A stretch of 28,386 nt of DNA, taken from positions 1 through 28,386 of the forward strand of contig WTXD01000145.1 in the NCBI GenBank assembly GCA_022496205.1, read 5' to 3'. The position numbers and the translations under genes were made by a program. The notes below the pieces were generated by a model that was not told the DNA's origin, did no database searches, and saw only the letters and a list, made by a program, of their open reading frames with translations. Origin of the DNA: Gloeopeniophorella convolvens (Eukaryota > Basidiomycota > Agaricomycetes > Russulales). Of this stretch, positions 1 through 9,273 are shown piece after piece. The first letter of the stretch is position 1; each line of letters begins with the position of its first letter.

Positions 1-291
1 GACGGCCGCGCGTTCGCAGAGCGCCACGGCGTGCAGTTCGTCGAGTGCTCGCTCGTGCACCCCTTCCCCGTCCCGTTCATCGAGCTGCTCAACCTCGTGC
101 GCATGCAGCACGAGCGCCGCACGCCCGTGCAGACCTCGCTCGGCGCGGAGCTCGTCGGGCGCGTCGCGGGCGTGCTGCGCCGGCGCGCGCGCTCGGCGTC
201 GAGCAGCACGACGGGGAGCTCAGAGGCGTCCGATGTGCTGACGCAGGCGGAGGAGGCGGAGGCGCGGGTCGGCGGTCGCGGCGGCGCGTGA
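1..291 (+). CDS. 3' end of a Ras-like small GTPase-type protein (partial)
   Basis: The frame is open from base 1 and stops at TGA 289-291, giving the last 96 residues of a protein that begins outside the window. The segment GRAFAERHGVQFVECS followed by an amphipathic stretch ending in LLNLVR resembles the C-terminal part of Ras-superfamily GTPases, where an EG+ALA helix precedes the G5 box (usually ETSA or ECSA, here ECSL) and a final helix. The G1-G4 boxes would lie upstream, so nucleotide binding cannot be judged. After the fold the tail is rich in Arg, Ser, Ala and Gly and ends GGRGGA, without a CaaX prenylation box. That is unusual for a membrane-anchored Ras or Rho and points to a divergent or soluble member. 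The gene converges on the CNNM gene at 738. The assignment rests on pattern only. Confidence 0.4.
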   Translation, partial: DGRAFAERHGVQFVECSLVHPFPVPFIELLNLVRMQHERRTPVQTSLGAELVGRVAGVLRRRARSASSSTTGSSEASDVLTQAEEAEARVGGRGGA

Positions 292-737
292 TCGTTTCGT
301 ATGTCCGGCGGGGGCTGCCCCATGCGTTCCGCCGCGAGGGATCAGGCCTCCGGTCAGGTGCTGCAGGGCAGTCGTCGCCGAGCGAGACCTCCCTTTCGAG
401 TGCCTGATCATGCATCTCTCCGGGGTCCGGTGTATGAGTGTACGCTTTGTTCGCCACTTTGCCTTCTTGTGCACTGTACGTGTTTACCATCTTTGTTCCC
501 TACGCAATGTATCATATGCACCGACGTCACCATGCGCACGCGACCCGGGGGTGAGGGGCAATTAAAGAAGCGATATCATTCGAACTTACAGCCCGCCCAG
601 GCAATTTAACTATCATACAGTATCAAAGACGGGCCTAATTCAGGATATACAGCACAAACGTCATTTCACTTCGTTCCACCCATCACTGCTCGTTCTCAGG
701 CGGCGCCTCCAGGGTGCTGGAGCCGGCCCCGTCTATA
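292..737. other. Convergent 3' intergenic region
   Basis: This lies between two genes that converge. I see no coding frame with sensible composition and no RNA gene; it presumably holds the two 3' UTRs. Confidence 0.5.
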
Positions 738-1167
738 TCAGGCCCTCACGATCGCGTTCCTCCGGTATGTGCGCCTGCGCTGCGTCTGCGGCTCGCCAAG
801 ACGCAGCACGTGCTCCGCAACGCCCAGCGGACTGCTCTTGAACCGCGAGCCCTTGGCCGCCGCCGCGCCCGCCGCGTGCGCGGCCGGGCGGCGCGCGCGC
901 AGGAGCGCTCGGAGAGCGAGGGCGCAGGCGAGGCGCTGCGGGACGCCGCGGCGGTCGCCTGGCGCATGCGCGCGGCGTCGTCGGGCGCCGCGGGCGGGGC
1001 GGCGGGCGCGGGAGGGCGAGGTAGGCGGGCGCGGGCGTCGCGGGGAGGTCGTAGGGCGGGGGCTCAGCACGATCTCGGGGCTTCTCGTCGATGCGCGGCG
1101 AGTCGTCCGGCGTGCTAATCTTTTCCTTCTCGTCGCCGGGGGGTGGCGGGAAGATGGGCGGCGGAGG

Positions 1168-1203
<36 letters not shown>

Positions 1204-3906
1204 AGGACGGTGTCGCGCGGGACGGGGGGCGCCGAGCGGCTGCGGCCGGTGAGGAACGAGAGGCCTTTGAGCGCGGGGATGGCGATGGGGCGCAGGACGG
1301 GCGTGCCGCCCACGCTAGGCGAGCGCTGGGTTGGCTGTGCGGGCGCGAGGGCGGGGTGCGCTGCGTCCGGGCGCGCGGACAGCTGGGGCGCGGAGCCTTT
1401 GCGTTTCAGGGGCGGCGCGGCGTGCAGGTTCTGGGAGCTGTACTGCGGCGGGACGTAGGAGGACACCTCGCCGTGGCGTGCGCCTTCGTTGTCGAATTCG
1501 TCGTATATCTCCTCGCCTATGAGCTCTGAATGGGGGTGTTATTACGCCTGTCTCGGTAGAGTCGGGGTATGTATGTATGGTGCCCACCTTCGAGAACGTC
1601 CTCGAGCGTGATGATGCCGAGGGGAGCAATGTAAGGGTCGAAGCCGAGGAGGAACTGAAGGGTGCTTGCTCATTAATCTCCGTCGCATCGATCGCATACA
1701 TCCGCGGTCTGCTCACCTCGTCGGCACCTTCCTTGCCGAGAACGGCGTCCGCAGGCATGCTCTGCTCCAAACCGGGCGCGAACGCAAGCTGAACGAGGCT
1801 GTCCTTCTTTGAACGAGGCTGGCTGCCCTGGACCCCGGGTGCAGACTCGGGCTCGGGCTTGGGCTCGTGGTGGACAGTGCCCATCTCGACGTCTTCGATG
1901 CGGACCCGCTTCTTACTGCCCTTGCGTTTCTTTCTGAACGAGAACGAACGTCTGCCTTCGTCCTTATCCGATCCGGCTTCGCCTGGGAGCGTGCCGTCGC
2001 GGTCGCTGGTGCCGGTCACGCTGCCGTCGCTGGTCAGGGAGCGATCCGAGCCCCGCCTCTTTGCCTTCTTGCGTTTCGAACGGGGGCCTCGAGCCTCTTC
2101 CTCGTCCGAGGATGAGTCAGAGGATGAGTCAGAGATGCCGACGCGATTCTTGATACGCTGCGTGAGGCCTTTCTTCACAGCTTTCTTCACAGAGGAAGCC
2201 TTCTCAACCGAAGTCCGCGATACAATGGCCATATGAGAGCGGCCTTCTTGGAAGACATCAAGGACGCCGAGCAGGGGCTCGTTCTTGGCGATAGTGGGGA
2301 CTTTGTGCAACGGGAGGCTGCGCACGGGGACCGCGTCCCCGGGGTCGAGAAGAACACACTGATCGACGTGTAAGCCAAGCGTGTGAAGCGGAGGACAAAG
2401 AGCGACTGTACCTGTTTGACCAGAAGTACGCCTACGATTCGCTTCACCTTGACGGTCTGGCCGTCGGTCGTGGGCAGGTCGACCTCCTCGTACACCGGAA
2501 CTCGGCTGTGACCCGTAAGGCAAACCTTCCGGAGCGTTTCATAATCGAGCTTGGCGTCAATGGACAACATGAAAACATTCTCAATCTTGGTCATTGACTG
2601 TCAGGAACCCGCACTGTCAGCACATGATTATTAAGGAAAGGCTCGAGTACGTACCTGCATGGCGGTCTTCTCCTGGAGGTCGAGAGTTGCACCAATAATG
2701 GTGACAGTGTCAGAGCGCAAGTCTCCACCATACTCTCCGACAGACGAATGGAGTGCAATGAGTTCCTTCAGCTCTGCGAGACAAACATGAGCAGGAGGGG
2801 ATGATTGAGCAACGGAACTTCTGACCAGCACGACGGTAGATAATGCCGTGATGGGGGCCAAGCGTCAATTCCAAGAGTTTCGCGATAGGCCAGGCGACGA
2901 TTCCCTGTATGCGGACAGTCAGCGATGATTAGTGGCCACAGAGCTAGACGCACAAGGGTCCAGAGGAGAACGCGCACGAACGGCACCATCTTGGCGCCGA
3001 TGTAAAGGCCATGACGAGTGCAGACTGACTGCGGGATAATCTCTGCGAAGCTGGGAGAGAGAGGTCAGGTGATATTCGTGGGAGTCGATAGGACACCAAA
3101 GCCGATCGCGTGTGTGCCAAGATAGTGCATGCCGAGCCCGATCCTCCAGCATCGTCTCCCATCAGAGACTAACGTGGACAGCACCAGACTGCAAAACGCA
3201 ACGCGACTGCTTCGGTTGCTGGCTGACGGACGTAGGACAGAGAAGCGGCTGGGGTGACGTCACCCAACGGGAAGACATTGACGCCCAATAGCCTTCCCGG
3301 CCCCGACAACGGCACGTAGTCCAGTGAAAGTTGACACGGCAAACAAACGCACGACCGCATTCAGAGACGAATAAGAGTACTGAAACTCACATGACGATGA
3401 GCACCGTGCTGACAATGACACTCTGCACCCCTCCCCAAGGATGGGATCCGAGATGACGGGGAGTGTCTCATTGGTGATCATATTCGCGAGAAGCAGCGTT
3501 ACGAGGAGCAGGTGCCCATTCTGACGGATAGGCATGATCTTGTTCGCGTATTTGCGCTGCTTGCTGCGCAGCGGGGAATGAGATAAGCGCGGGGTATGAC
3601 GACGGAGGGGGGTGACACGACGTACGGGGTGCCGCTTATACTCAACACATGAAGCTGGGTCTCGTCGAGCGACATATAGCCCAATGTCAGACCGGCAAAG
3701 ATGCCGGAGAGTATGACAAGGACTGGCATGAGGACCGCGCCGGCGATGAACGCGCCATCGTGTTTGTCGCTGTCGCGCTTGACGAACTGGTGCGTGGCTG
3801 CACTGGATATGTCAGGTATGCTGGGCACATGTTGGGAAAGAGATGCGGCAAGAGACCAGAAGAGAGAAGGGGAGGATATGGACGGTATCAAAGGCGGGGG
3901 TACCAT
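738..3906 (-). CDS. MAM3: CNNM/Mam3-family membrane protein (DUF21 + CBS pair), nine exons, apparent frameshift
   Basis: This is the fungal relative of metazoan CNNM and yeast Mam3, vacuolar membrane proteins linked to Mg2+ and metal homeostasis. Exons read from the minus strand are 3906-3626, 3563-3391, 3050-2954, 2904-2826, 2773-2655, 2597-2412, 2358-1717, 1654-1588 and 1525-738, about 810 residues. Exon 1 gives a signal-like N-terminus, a VKRD Kex2-like site and the first DUF21 helix with SGIFAGLTLGYMSLDE. Exons 2-4 complete DUF21 (NMITNETLPVISDP, FAEIIPQSVCTRHGLYIGAK, GIVAWPIAKLLELTLGPHHG). CBS1 is in exon 6 (ENVFMLSIDAKLDYETL, GHSRVPVYEE). CBS2 is split by about 190 Ser/Lys/Asp-rich residues and ends with FDPYIAPLGIITLEDVLEE and IGEEIYDEFD. 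The tail is Pro/Arg-rich. Between exons 2 and 3 the conserved frame needs one more base at 3428-3436, and the GC-rich tail after 1200 also switches frame. Intron 2 (340 nt) is far longer than the others (49-62). The start at 3906 was chosen for its hydrophobic leader. Confidence 0.85.
1168..1203. repeat. (GGC)12 trinucleotide repeat
   Basis: Twelve GGC units in the last CNNM exon read as a polyproline tract on the minus strand in the open frame. The surrounding DNA (about 840-1220) is extremely GC-rich, and the plausible coding frame changes on its far side. Confidence 0.9.
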
Positions 3907-3947
3907 AAGTTGTCGGTTCGGTGTGCCGCGTTCTCGTGCCGCCCGAC

Positions 3948-3954
3948 CTTTATA
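3948..3954 (-). promoter_or_regulatory. TATA-like element upstream of the CNNM gene
   Basis: On the minus strand this reads TATAAAG, 42 nt before the chosen ATG at 3906. It supports that start over the upstream in-frame ATG at 4026. Confidence 0.4.
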
Positions 3955-3956
3955 AC

Positions 3957-6900
3957 TCACAGCACCACCGCTTGCCACGCTCACGTAAGCGCCCTTACGT
4001 CCCTTTTTCAACCCACCCCGATGCACCTGGCGATTTGTCCACTCAACGTCAGCCTCGCCCTGTCCTTCTATTGTGCCCTTGCACCCGCCAGCATGCGGGA
4101 AGCAAGCTTGGACCCAGTGTTCTCAACTGATGATGTAGATGCCCTCGTTGCGAGCCACGAGGCGGCTGGGCGACTGTTGCCGCCATGGCCTCGGGCCCGG
4201 GCGATCGCCGCAGCGGAGGCTGCAGCGCTTTTCTACCAGGTGCGGCACCGTTTCGCTCCAGCACCCGGTGAACTGACCGCACGGCCTCCCCAATCGAGGT
4301 TCGCAAGTAGCACGAGCAGGTGCGCCCACGATGCGTGCACATTGCAAGCAGACGTCGTCCTCGCCACAAAGAAACGACGTCGCGCTCATCAATTAAGTTA
4401 CATCAGACCCCAATTTCTCGGAAATTATTATTCATACGAAACGGACACGCAGAAATGAGTCCCGGTGGTGCAAGTGCGGAGGCTCCATGGAACATGGTGC
4501 GGTCATTTTTGCCTGCACAGCCTCGTCTCATGCAGCTTCCCGACTTCAATGTCGCGACGATTCATTTCAGATAGCGAGACTGACGTGTACAGATTACACA
4601 ACTCTGCGGTATCGATGTTAGGAAAACGGGACCCGTGCCAGCACTTGTCTGCTGACAAGAAAAGTTGAAACTGAGAACAAACGTCGGTGGCGAGCTGGGG
4701 GTGTGGCTACAACACAAACGTCCTGGACACAAACCGACCTCAAATAATAGGAGAAATGAGCACTCGTTCATTACACATCACCAGTAACGGCATGTGTTAC
4801 GCCTCTACAGAGACTCAACAAGGTGACGTGAGTGCTCAGTGCATCCTTATCGGTACGACATCGAAATTCCTCTTATCCAGAGCCGGAATAATCGCACGTT
4901 TGTGCCCCACGAATCCCAGGCATTCCCTTGCTCAGTAGTCGCCGTGGTACAAGGGAAGCTATCGTGCGTGAGTCCCAAGTCCTCTGCGGTGTGCTTGACC
5001 ATTTGCTGGCGAGGCTGATTCGAGTACGTTGCGCTGCAACGCATCGATGTCCTTCATGTTTTCATTTCGTTTTGCGGAAATATGTGTCGCAAAACCACGA
5101 ATACGGCCTTACTTATCAGATATCAAGGTTCAGCAACTCGATCGCAACTTCTATCAGAGCTTGCGTTTAAATCGGACGCGCATGTCGGCCGAGTACCTTC
5201 CGTTCCAGCGGCTGTGATCTTTCCCTGTGGCATCCCTTGCTCGAGACTGTCTCCTTCTCGAACGACTGGAACGTCTGCGGTGCGCTCGGCCGAAGAAACG
5301 ACGCCGCGGTCCAAGGCACCATCCTGTGAAGAGTCCTGCATGAAGCCCCTGCATGCGCAAGCCGCGTCCCAGATAAGGAGACGCCGTCTCGCGTTCACAC
5401 TCGCCTTGCCTTCGCTGGCGCGCGGTATAGGTACCAGGCGAGCGGACCAGCCGAAGCTGGCCATATCTGGGTATGTTCTAGGCCGGAACCCTGCGCATTT
5501 GGCTCGGCACCTCGCTCGGGAGGCGCCGGTCGAACGCCCATTCCCTTCTGCCTTCCGCAGCCTCTATCTGACTGCCATCTGGACAGTGCACGAGCCGTCG
5601 GCATTGCGTCGGGCCAAGGTGCGAGCGCCTGCCCAGGATGCAGGGTACGGCACAACCCTGGAGCCGCGGCAGTATCACGAGCGTGGCACCGAATCCTGGA
5701 GGTGGTCTTCGACGGGCCCTTGCAGAGGTGTGCAGGCGCGCAGTCCTGGCCTGCTGTTGCGGGAGCTCGCGCCGGATGGCGGCCGCTCGGAGCGAGTCGG
5801 CGTGAAGTGGCTGCCCTTCACGGCATCGTCTACGTAGGGCACGGCGCATGACGGAGGCCAATTCTGGGTCTGTTGCCAAACCCCCACTCTAGTGGTGGCA
5901 CCTTCGCAGTTGTCAACTGAGGACCCTGAGATGACATCTGTCATCGTTTCTACTTCTGAATCTTCCCCGCATGAGTCTCCTCTCGCGGGAGTCTCCTTGC
6001 TTCGGCACTGCCAGCCATCTGGATCACACGCGGGGCAAGCGAGCGCGCGATCAGCATGACCGCACTGATTGCGGCAGCGGTGACGACGATATGATCCCAT
6101 GACCGAGTTGTACGCAATCTATGGGTAACTCTCCACTAGGGCGTTGACGATGCGTTCTCGTCTCTTGGACGCGAAGCCTCACGTGCGCTACACATTCTGT
6201 GGGCGCAATGGTACTGCCGCCTTGCGCATCCTGGTTTGAAGGCATGCTATACCCATAAATGCGTAGTCATAGAATGGAGAGATTGCAACCTCACCTTTAA
6301 ACGTTAACCTCTCGATTGTTACAGTAGGAGGCGCAGAAGAGATGAACGGAGAATCTGATACACTTTACGCCCTCCATGCGCTGCTACGAATCATTTCGCC
6401 GCACGGGATGCTGTGTCGGCTGGCCGTAGGCTTCGAGTACAACGTTGCGCTCTCGCTAGCGAATCCTGGCTTTGGGGAGACCTTGCAGACGAAGATAGAT
6501 TACAGAAGCTGCCATGCTAGACCAATAGAACGTTGCGCGTCCCAGATGAGTTTCAATGCCGGAGCCTACATGGGTATGTCGCGCTTGCCACCCGTATCGC
6601 ATTAGGTGGCGTCGATTGGAGGGGCCACCTTGGCGTTGTCCGTTGCAGTAATTAGAGTTTAAGAACTGCACGTCATTGGAAAAACGAGCCCAAGTCCGGC
6701 TCCTGCACTCCGCGAGCTCAGGGGTAACTATTCGTGGCACGTTGCCATGACCCATCTGAGGCCGCCCACACCACCATCCCAGGATCGCATGGGCGCATCG
6801 TCCCACGGCATGCTTCGGGAATGGACCACATGTTGACTGCCAGTGGCCACCCCCGCATGCAGGAATGCTAAGATAAGGGAACGATTGGAAATGATAGCGC

Positions 6901-7935
6901 TGGACAGTCAACGGGTGGCGCAAGGTCCCAGAGCTGCCAAGTAGGCTATCCACGAGATACATCTACTTCTTCGAGGGCCAGAAGCAGGAAGCAGTGCAGA
7001 CGCCGGGCATCTGTCCCAGTTAACGGGGACAAGCCGGCGCATCCCAGTCTCCACGACCCCATTTTGAGTCTCGAGCAGAGAAGGCGCGAATGTTCCTGAG
7101 GTGGAAAGCCAAAGCGGGCGAGAGAATCGAGACGGATGGTTCCTGGAATGAGGGGCTCACTTGATCAGGCTCGTGCTTCAGCGGGTCACCTGCGCGCGGA
7201 CTTGACAGTCGTGGGACGAGCGAAGCGACTGCGCAGTGAGACGCGGGCGAGGAACAGAGCTGGTTGCCATGGGATAATTTAAGGGTGTGGCCGTCGTCAC
7301 TCGCATGTTATCAGGCCATCGGGACACGCAGTCTGCTGGGTGCGACCATGGTGGACTGGTGGCGCGCTCATATCGGTCACGTTCGCTGTGGTCAGGGACA
7401 TGGGCTCGGGAAGCACCGCTTCTGACTGCGTGACGTATCTGTAGCATCTTTTCGACTCAGTCCAGGAGTAACCTGTCACCTAATTTGTTCAAAACTGCCA
7501 ACCGTACTAATTGAGCTCACCTGATAGTTTGCTTTATTTGTGGGAGGCCGGCGAGATACTCCCATGGATGTACGCCAACTCACAGACATACTGAATACCA
7601 GTTGTCAAGAGGTGGGCCGTGGCAAACGGACTCATGCGGTCGGCGGTACAGTGCTTGTCACCGACGTAGATAGCGCCCTGAAAGTAACCACAACACCATG
7701 GCAAGGTTGATGTAAAATTTTGTAAGGACCAAAGCTCTATCTCCGCTGCTTTCCTGGAGGGTGCACGATTGTGGTCATGGGGCGTATCATCTCCACAAGT
7801 CTCGCACGTTTTCAAAGATACAGTTTAAGCTTTTATTTTACGCCCTGTGTGAAGCAGCGTCTTTCAAATGAGCCCTCGGAGGCGAAGATGTGCGTGCCTT
7901 GGACAGGGGAAGCTTCTTGAGCTCTGATCTTTCTC
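3957..7935. other. About 4 kb with no supportable gene
   Basis: Open frames here overlap on several strands and lack recognisable motifs or conserved-looking composition. Two spots are worth noting. On the minus strand 6118-5950 there is an exon-like segment after a CATAG acceptor that encodes a hydrophobic helix (DHIVVTAAAISAVMLIARSL) and ends at TAG 5952-5950. On the minus strand about 7690-7590 a frame reads GAIYVGDKHCTADRMSPFAT between a plausible acceptor and donor. Neither could be extended into a gene. The stretch may be a degraded gene region. Confidence 0.4.
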
Positions 7936-8140
7936 TCAGTAGAAATTCAAGTTCTCTGGCTCAGGAGAGCGAGCCTCCAGATTCGGCACATGAGCAAGGC
8001 CATCTGTAGAAAATAATCAGGGGAACTCAGCGCTGTGGGTGGCGCAACTTGCATTCGATAGCAGTCGCGGGACGGGCGGCAGTGACGGCTGCCTGCAGCA
8101 CAAGGACTAAGATAGAAATAGAGGCGACGAGGAAACGCAT
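7936..8140 (-). CDS. Small secreted peptide precursor P1
   Basis: Exon 1 is 8140-8053 and exon 2 is 8003-7936, giving 51 residues. MRFLVASISILVLVLQ begins a clear signal peptide with cleavage expected near VTAA/RPA. The only donor that keeps the phase-1 pattern of its sister genes is GCAAGT at 8052, so the 49 nt intron would be of the GC-AG class with acceptor CTACAG. Exon 2 encodes a 21-residue acidic peptide ending ENLNFY. A GT donor at 8048 is possible and would instead give a 44-residue product ending GGSLS. The element at the position of its sisters' TATA box (about 8218-8226 on the minus strand) reads TTTGAAAAGG, so the promoter looks decayed. Function is unknown; placement in the family rests on architecture. 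Confidence 0.55.
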
Positions 8141-8996
8141 TCTGTTAGATGGCAGAGGGTGAACAAGGCGCTGATGGGGGTTCCCGAGTAGAACAACGCT
8201 CCGAGGTGCGGCCTTGCCTTTTCAAAGGGCTGGCTAGACGCCCTAGTGCCTGCTATGGGGGTCACCGTAATTGATCAGTGATGGGAAGCGCGTCCGAATA
8301 AAGCTTCGACCTGTCTAGAGATATAGACACGACCTTTCAGGTAAGACGTATAAAACGTGTTGTTTTGGCCCCACGAGTGGCGGTATCGCTACGACAACCT
8401 TGGTTCGAAAAAAAATATGGGGAGGCACGCGCGCACGCACGTCAGGCCTCCAGGACGCCGACGTAGATTACAGCACGTCGCCCAACGCCTCCCGAGGGAG
8501 TGGTTGTGATGCCGGCGGTCTCTTTTGCGAATGTCAGTTTTGAGGCAGCAAATCGCTGAATACATGATGAAGTTGAATGATGAAGCCGGTGGCCGGTGGT
8601 GGTGGTTCGCTTTCGCTCGCTTTCGGATTGGTCCGGATGTCGGACCGGGACTGCGGTATGCGGGATCTGCAACACGCAACGTCCGACTACTCCGAGCCTG
8701 GCCGAAGCGCCGCCGCGCTCTGCGCAGGGGCGACTTGTCCCGTACCCAAAGGACTCGGACTTATGCTCGAGACCCAATAAATATCAATGAGGCGCTCTCT
8801 GAAGAAGATAGCGTATTGAGATGCATTGAGTCCAAAGCACAGAACCTCTCATTCACGCGCTCGGAGTCGCAGGCTTGCTTCGCAGCCCGGTCCACGACAT
8901 TCCTGCTTAACATCCATCCAACCCTGAGATCCTCTATGTATCCTTCTTGTATACGAGCGGAAGGAAAATACCTGTCGAAGGCAAGGCAGAGGTCGG
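8141..8996. other. Intergenic between P1 and P2
   Basis: Only low-quality overlapping frames are present. I see no second signal peptide, tRNA or repeat. Confidence 0.4.
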
Positions 8997-9189
8997 TTAC
9001 TTGTGGGCTGCGATGAAGTTCGCTTCAAGAGGCCGTAAAGGTCCAGCTGGGCCGCAAAACGTCAGGAGCAAGAAGATACGAGTGAGAGGATGCGAACGGA
9101 CTTTCAGCATCAGCCTTCGGACTAGTTGGAACTGCCATGACGAGGGAAGCGAGAACGATGAGGATAAATGTCACTGAGTAGGTGCGCAT
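8997..9189 (-). CDS. Small secreted peptide precursor P2
   Basis: Exon 1 is 9189-9102 and exon 2 is 9046-8997, with a 55 nt intron (donor GTCCGT, acceptor GCCCAG), giving 45 residues. MRTYSVTFILIVLASLVMA is a textbook signal peptide followed by VPTSPKADAE. As in the sister genes the intron is phase 1 directly after the Ala-Glu codons. Exon 2 encodes GPLRPLEANFIAAHK, a short basic C-terminal peptide with no cysteine and no CaaX box. Without splicing the frame would still run 54 residues, so the intron is inferred from donor, acceptor and family pattern. TATAAAG lies 78 nt upstream of the ATG. No homologue is recognised. Confidence 0.65.
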
Positions 9190-9266
9190 TTTCGTGGCTG
9201 TATAGAAAGCTGATCGGATGCGGTGGCCTGGTGTTTGGAACCCATGTAAAGCGAAGGCTTGAGATA

Positions 9267-9273
9267 CTTTATA
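9267..9273 (-). promoter_or_regulatory. TATA box of P2
   Basis: Minus-strand TATAAAG, 78 nt upstream of the ATG at 9189. Confidence 0.55.

Noticed and set aside
769..1458. Long plus-strand frames antisense to the CNNM tail
   Set aside because: They are shadows of the GC-rich polyproline exon and consist mostly of Arg, Gly and Ala.
4021..4458. Plus-strand frame of 145 codons with a hydrophobic N-terminus, divergent from the CNNM gene
   Set aside because: The start region could pass for a signal peptide, but the rest is Arg/Ala-rich with three open frames overlapping, no motif and a tail of low-complexity composition. I could not tell it from a chance frame.
5082..5837. 251-codon plus-strand frame
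   Set aside because: It is Arg/Ser/Ala-rich without any motif, and open frames of similar quality exist on the opposite strand, as expected of GC-rich DNA.
6456..6962. 168-codon minus-strand frame
   Set aside because: It has scattered Trp, His and Cys and no recognisable domain. A transposase origin was considered, but no catalytic or terminal repeat signature was found.
7534..7815. Minus-strand frame starting MKTCETCGDD, possible zinc-binding N-terminus
   Set aside because: A splice inside it is plausible, but neither upstream nor downstream exons could be found, and the Cys spacing does not match a known finger.
8342..8415. Possible tRNA because of GGTTCGA near 8400
   Set aside because: The bases after GGTTCGA are a run of A rather than the CC needed for a B box, and no cloverleaf arms pair.
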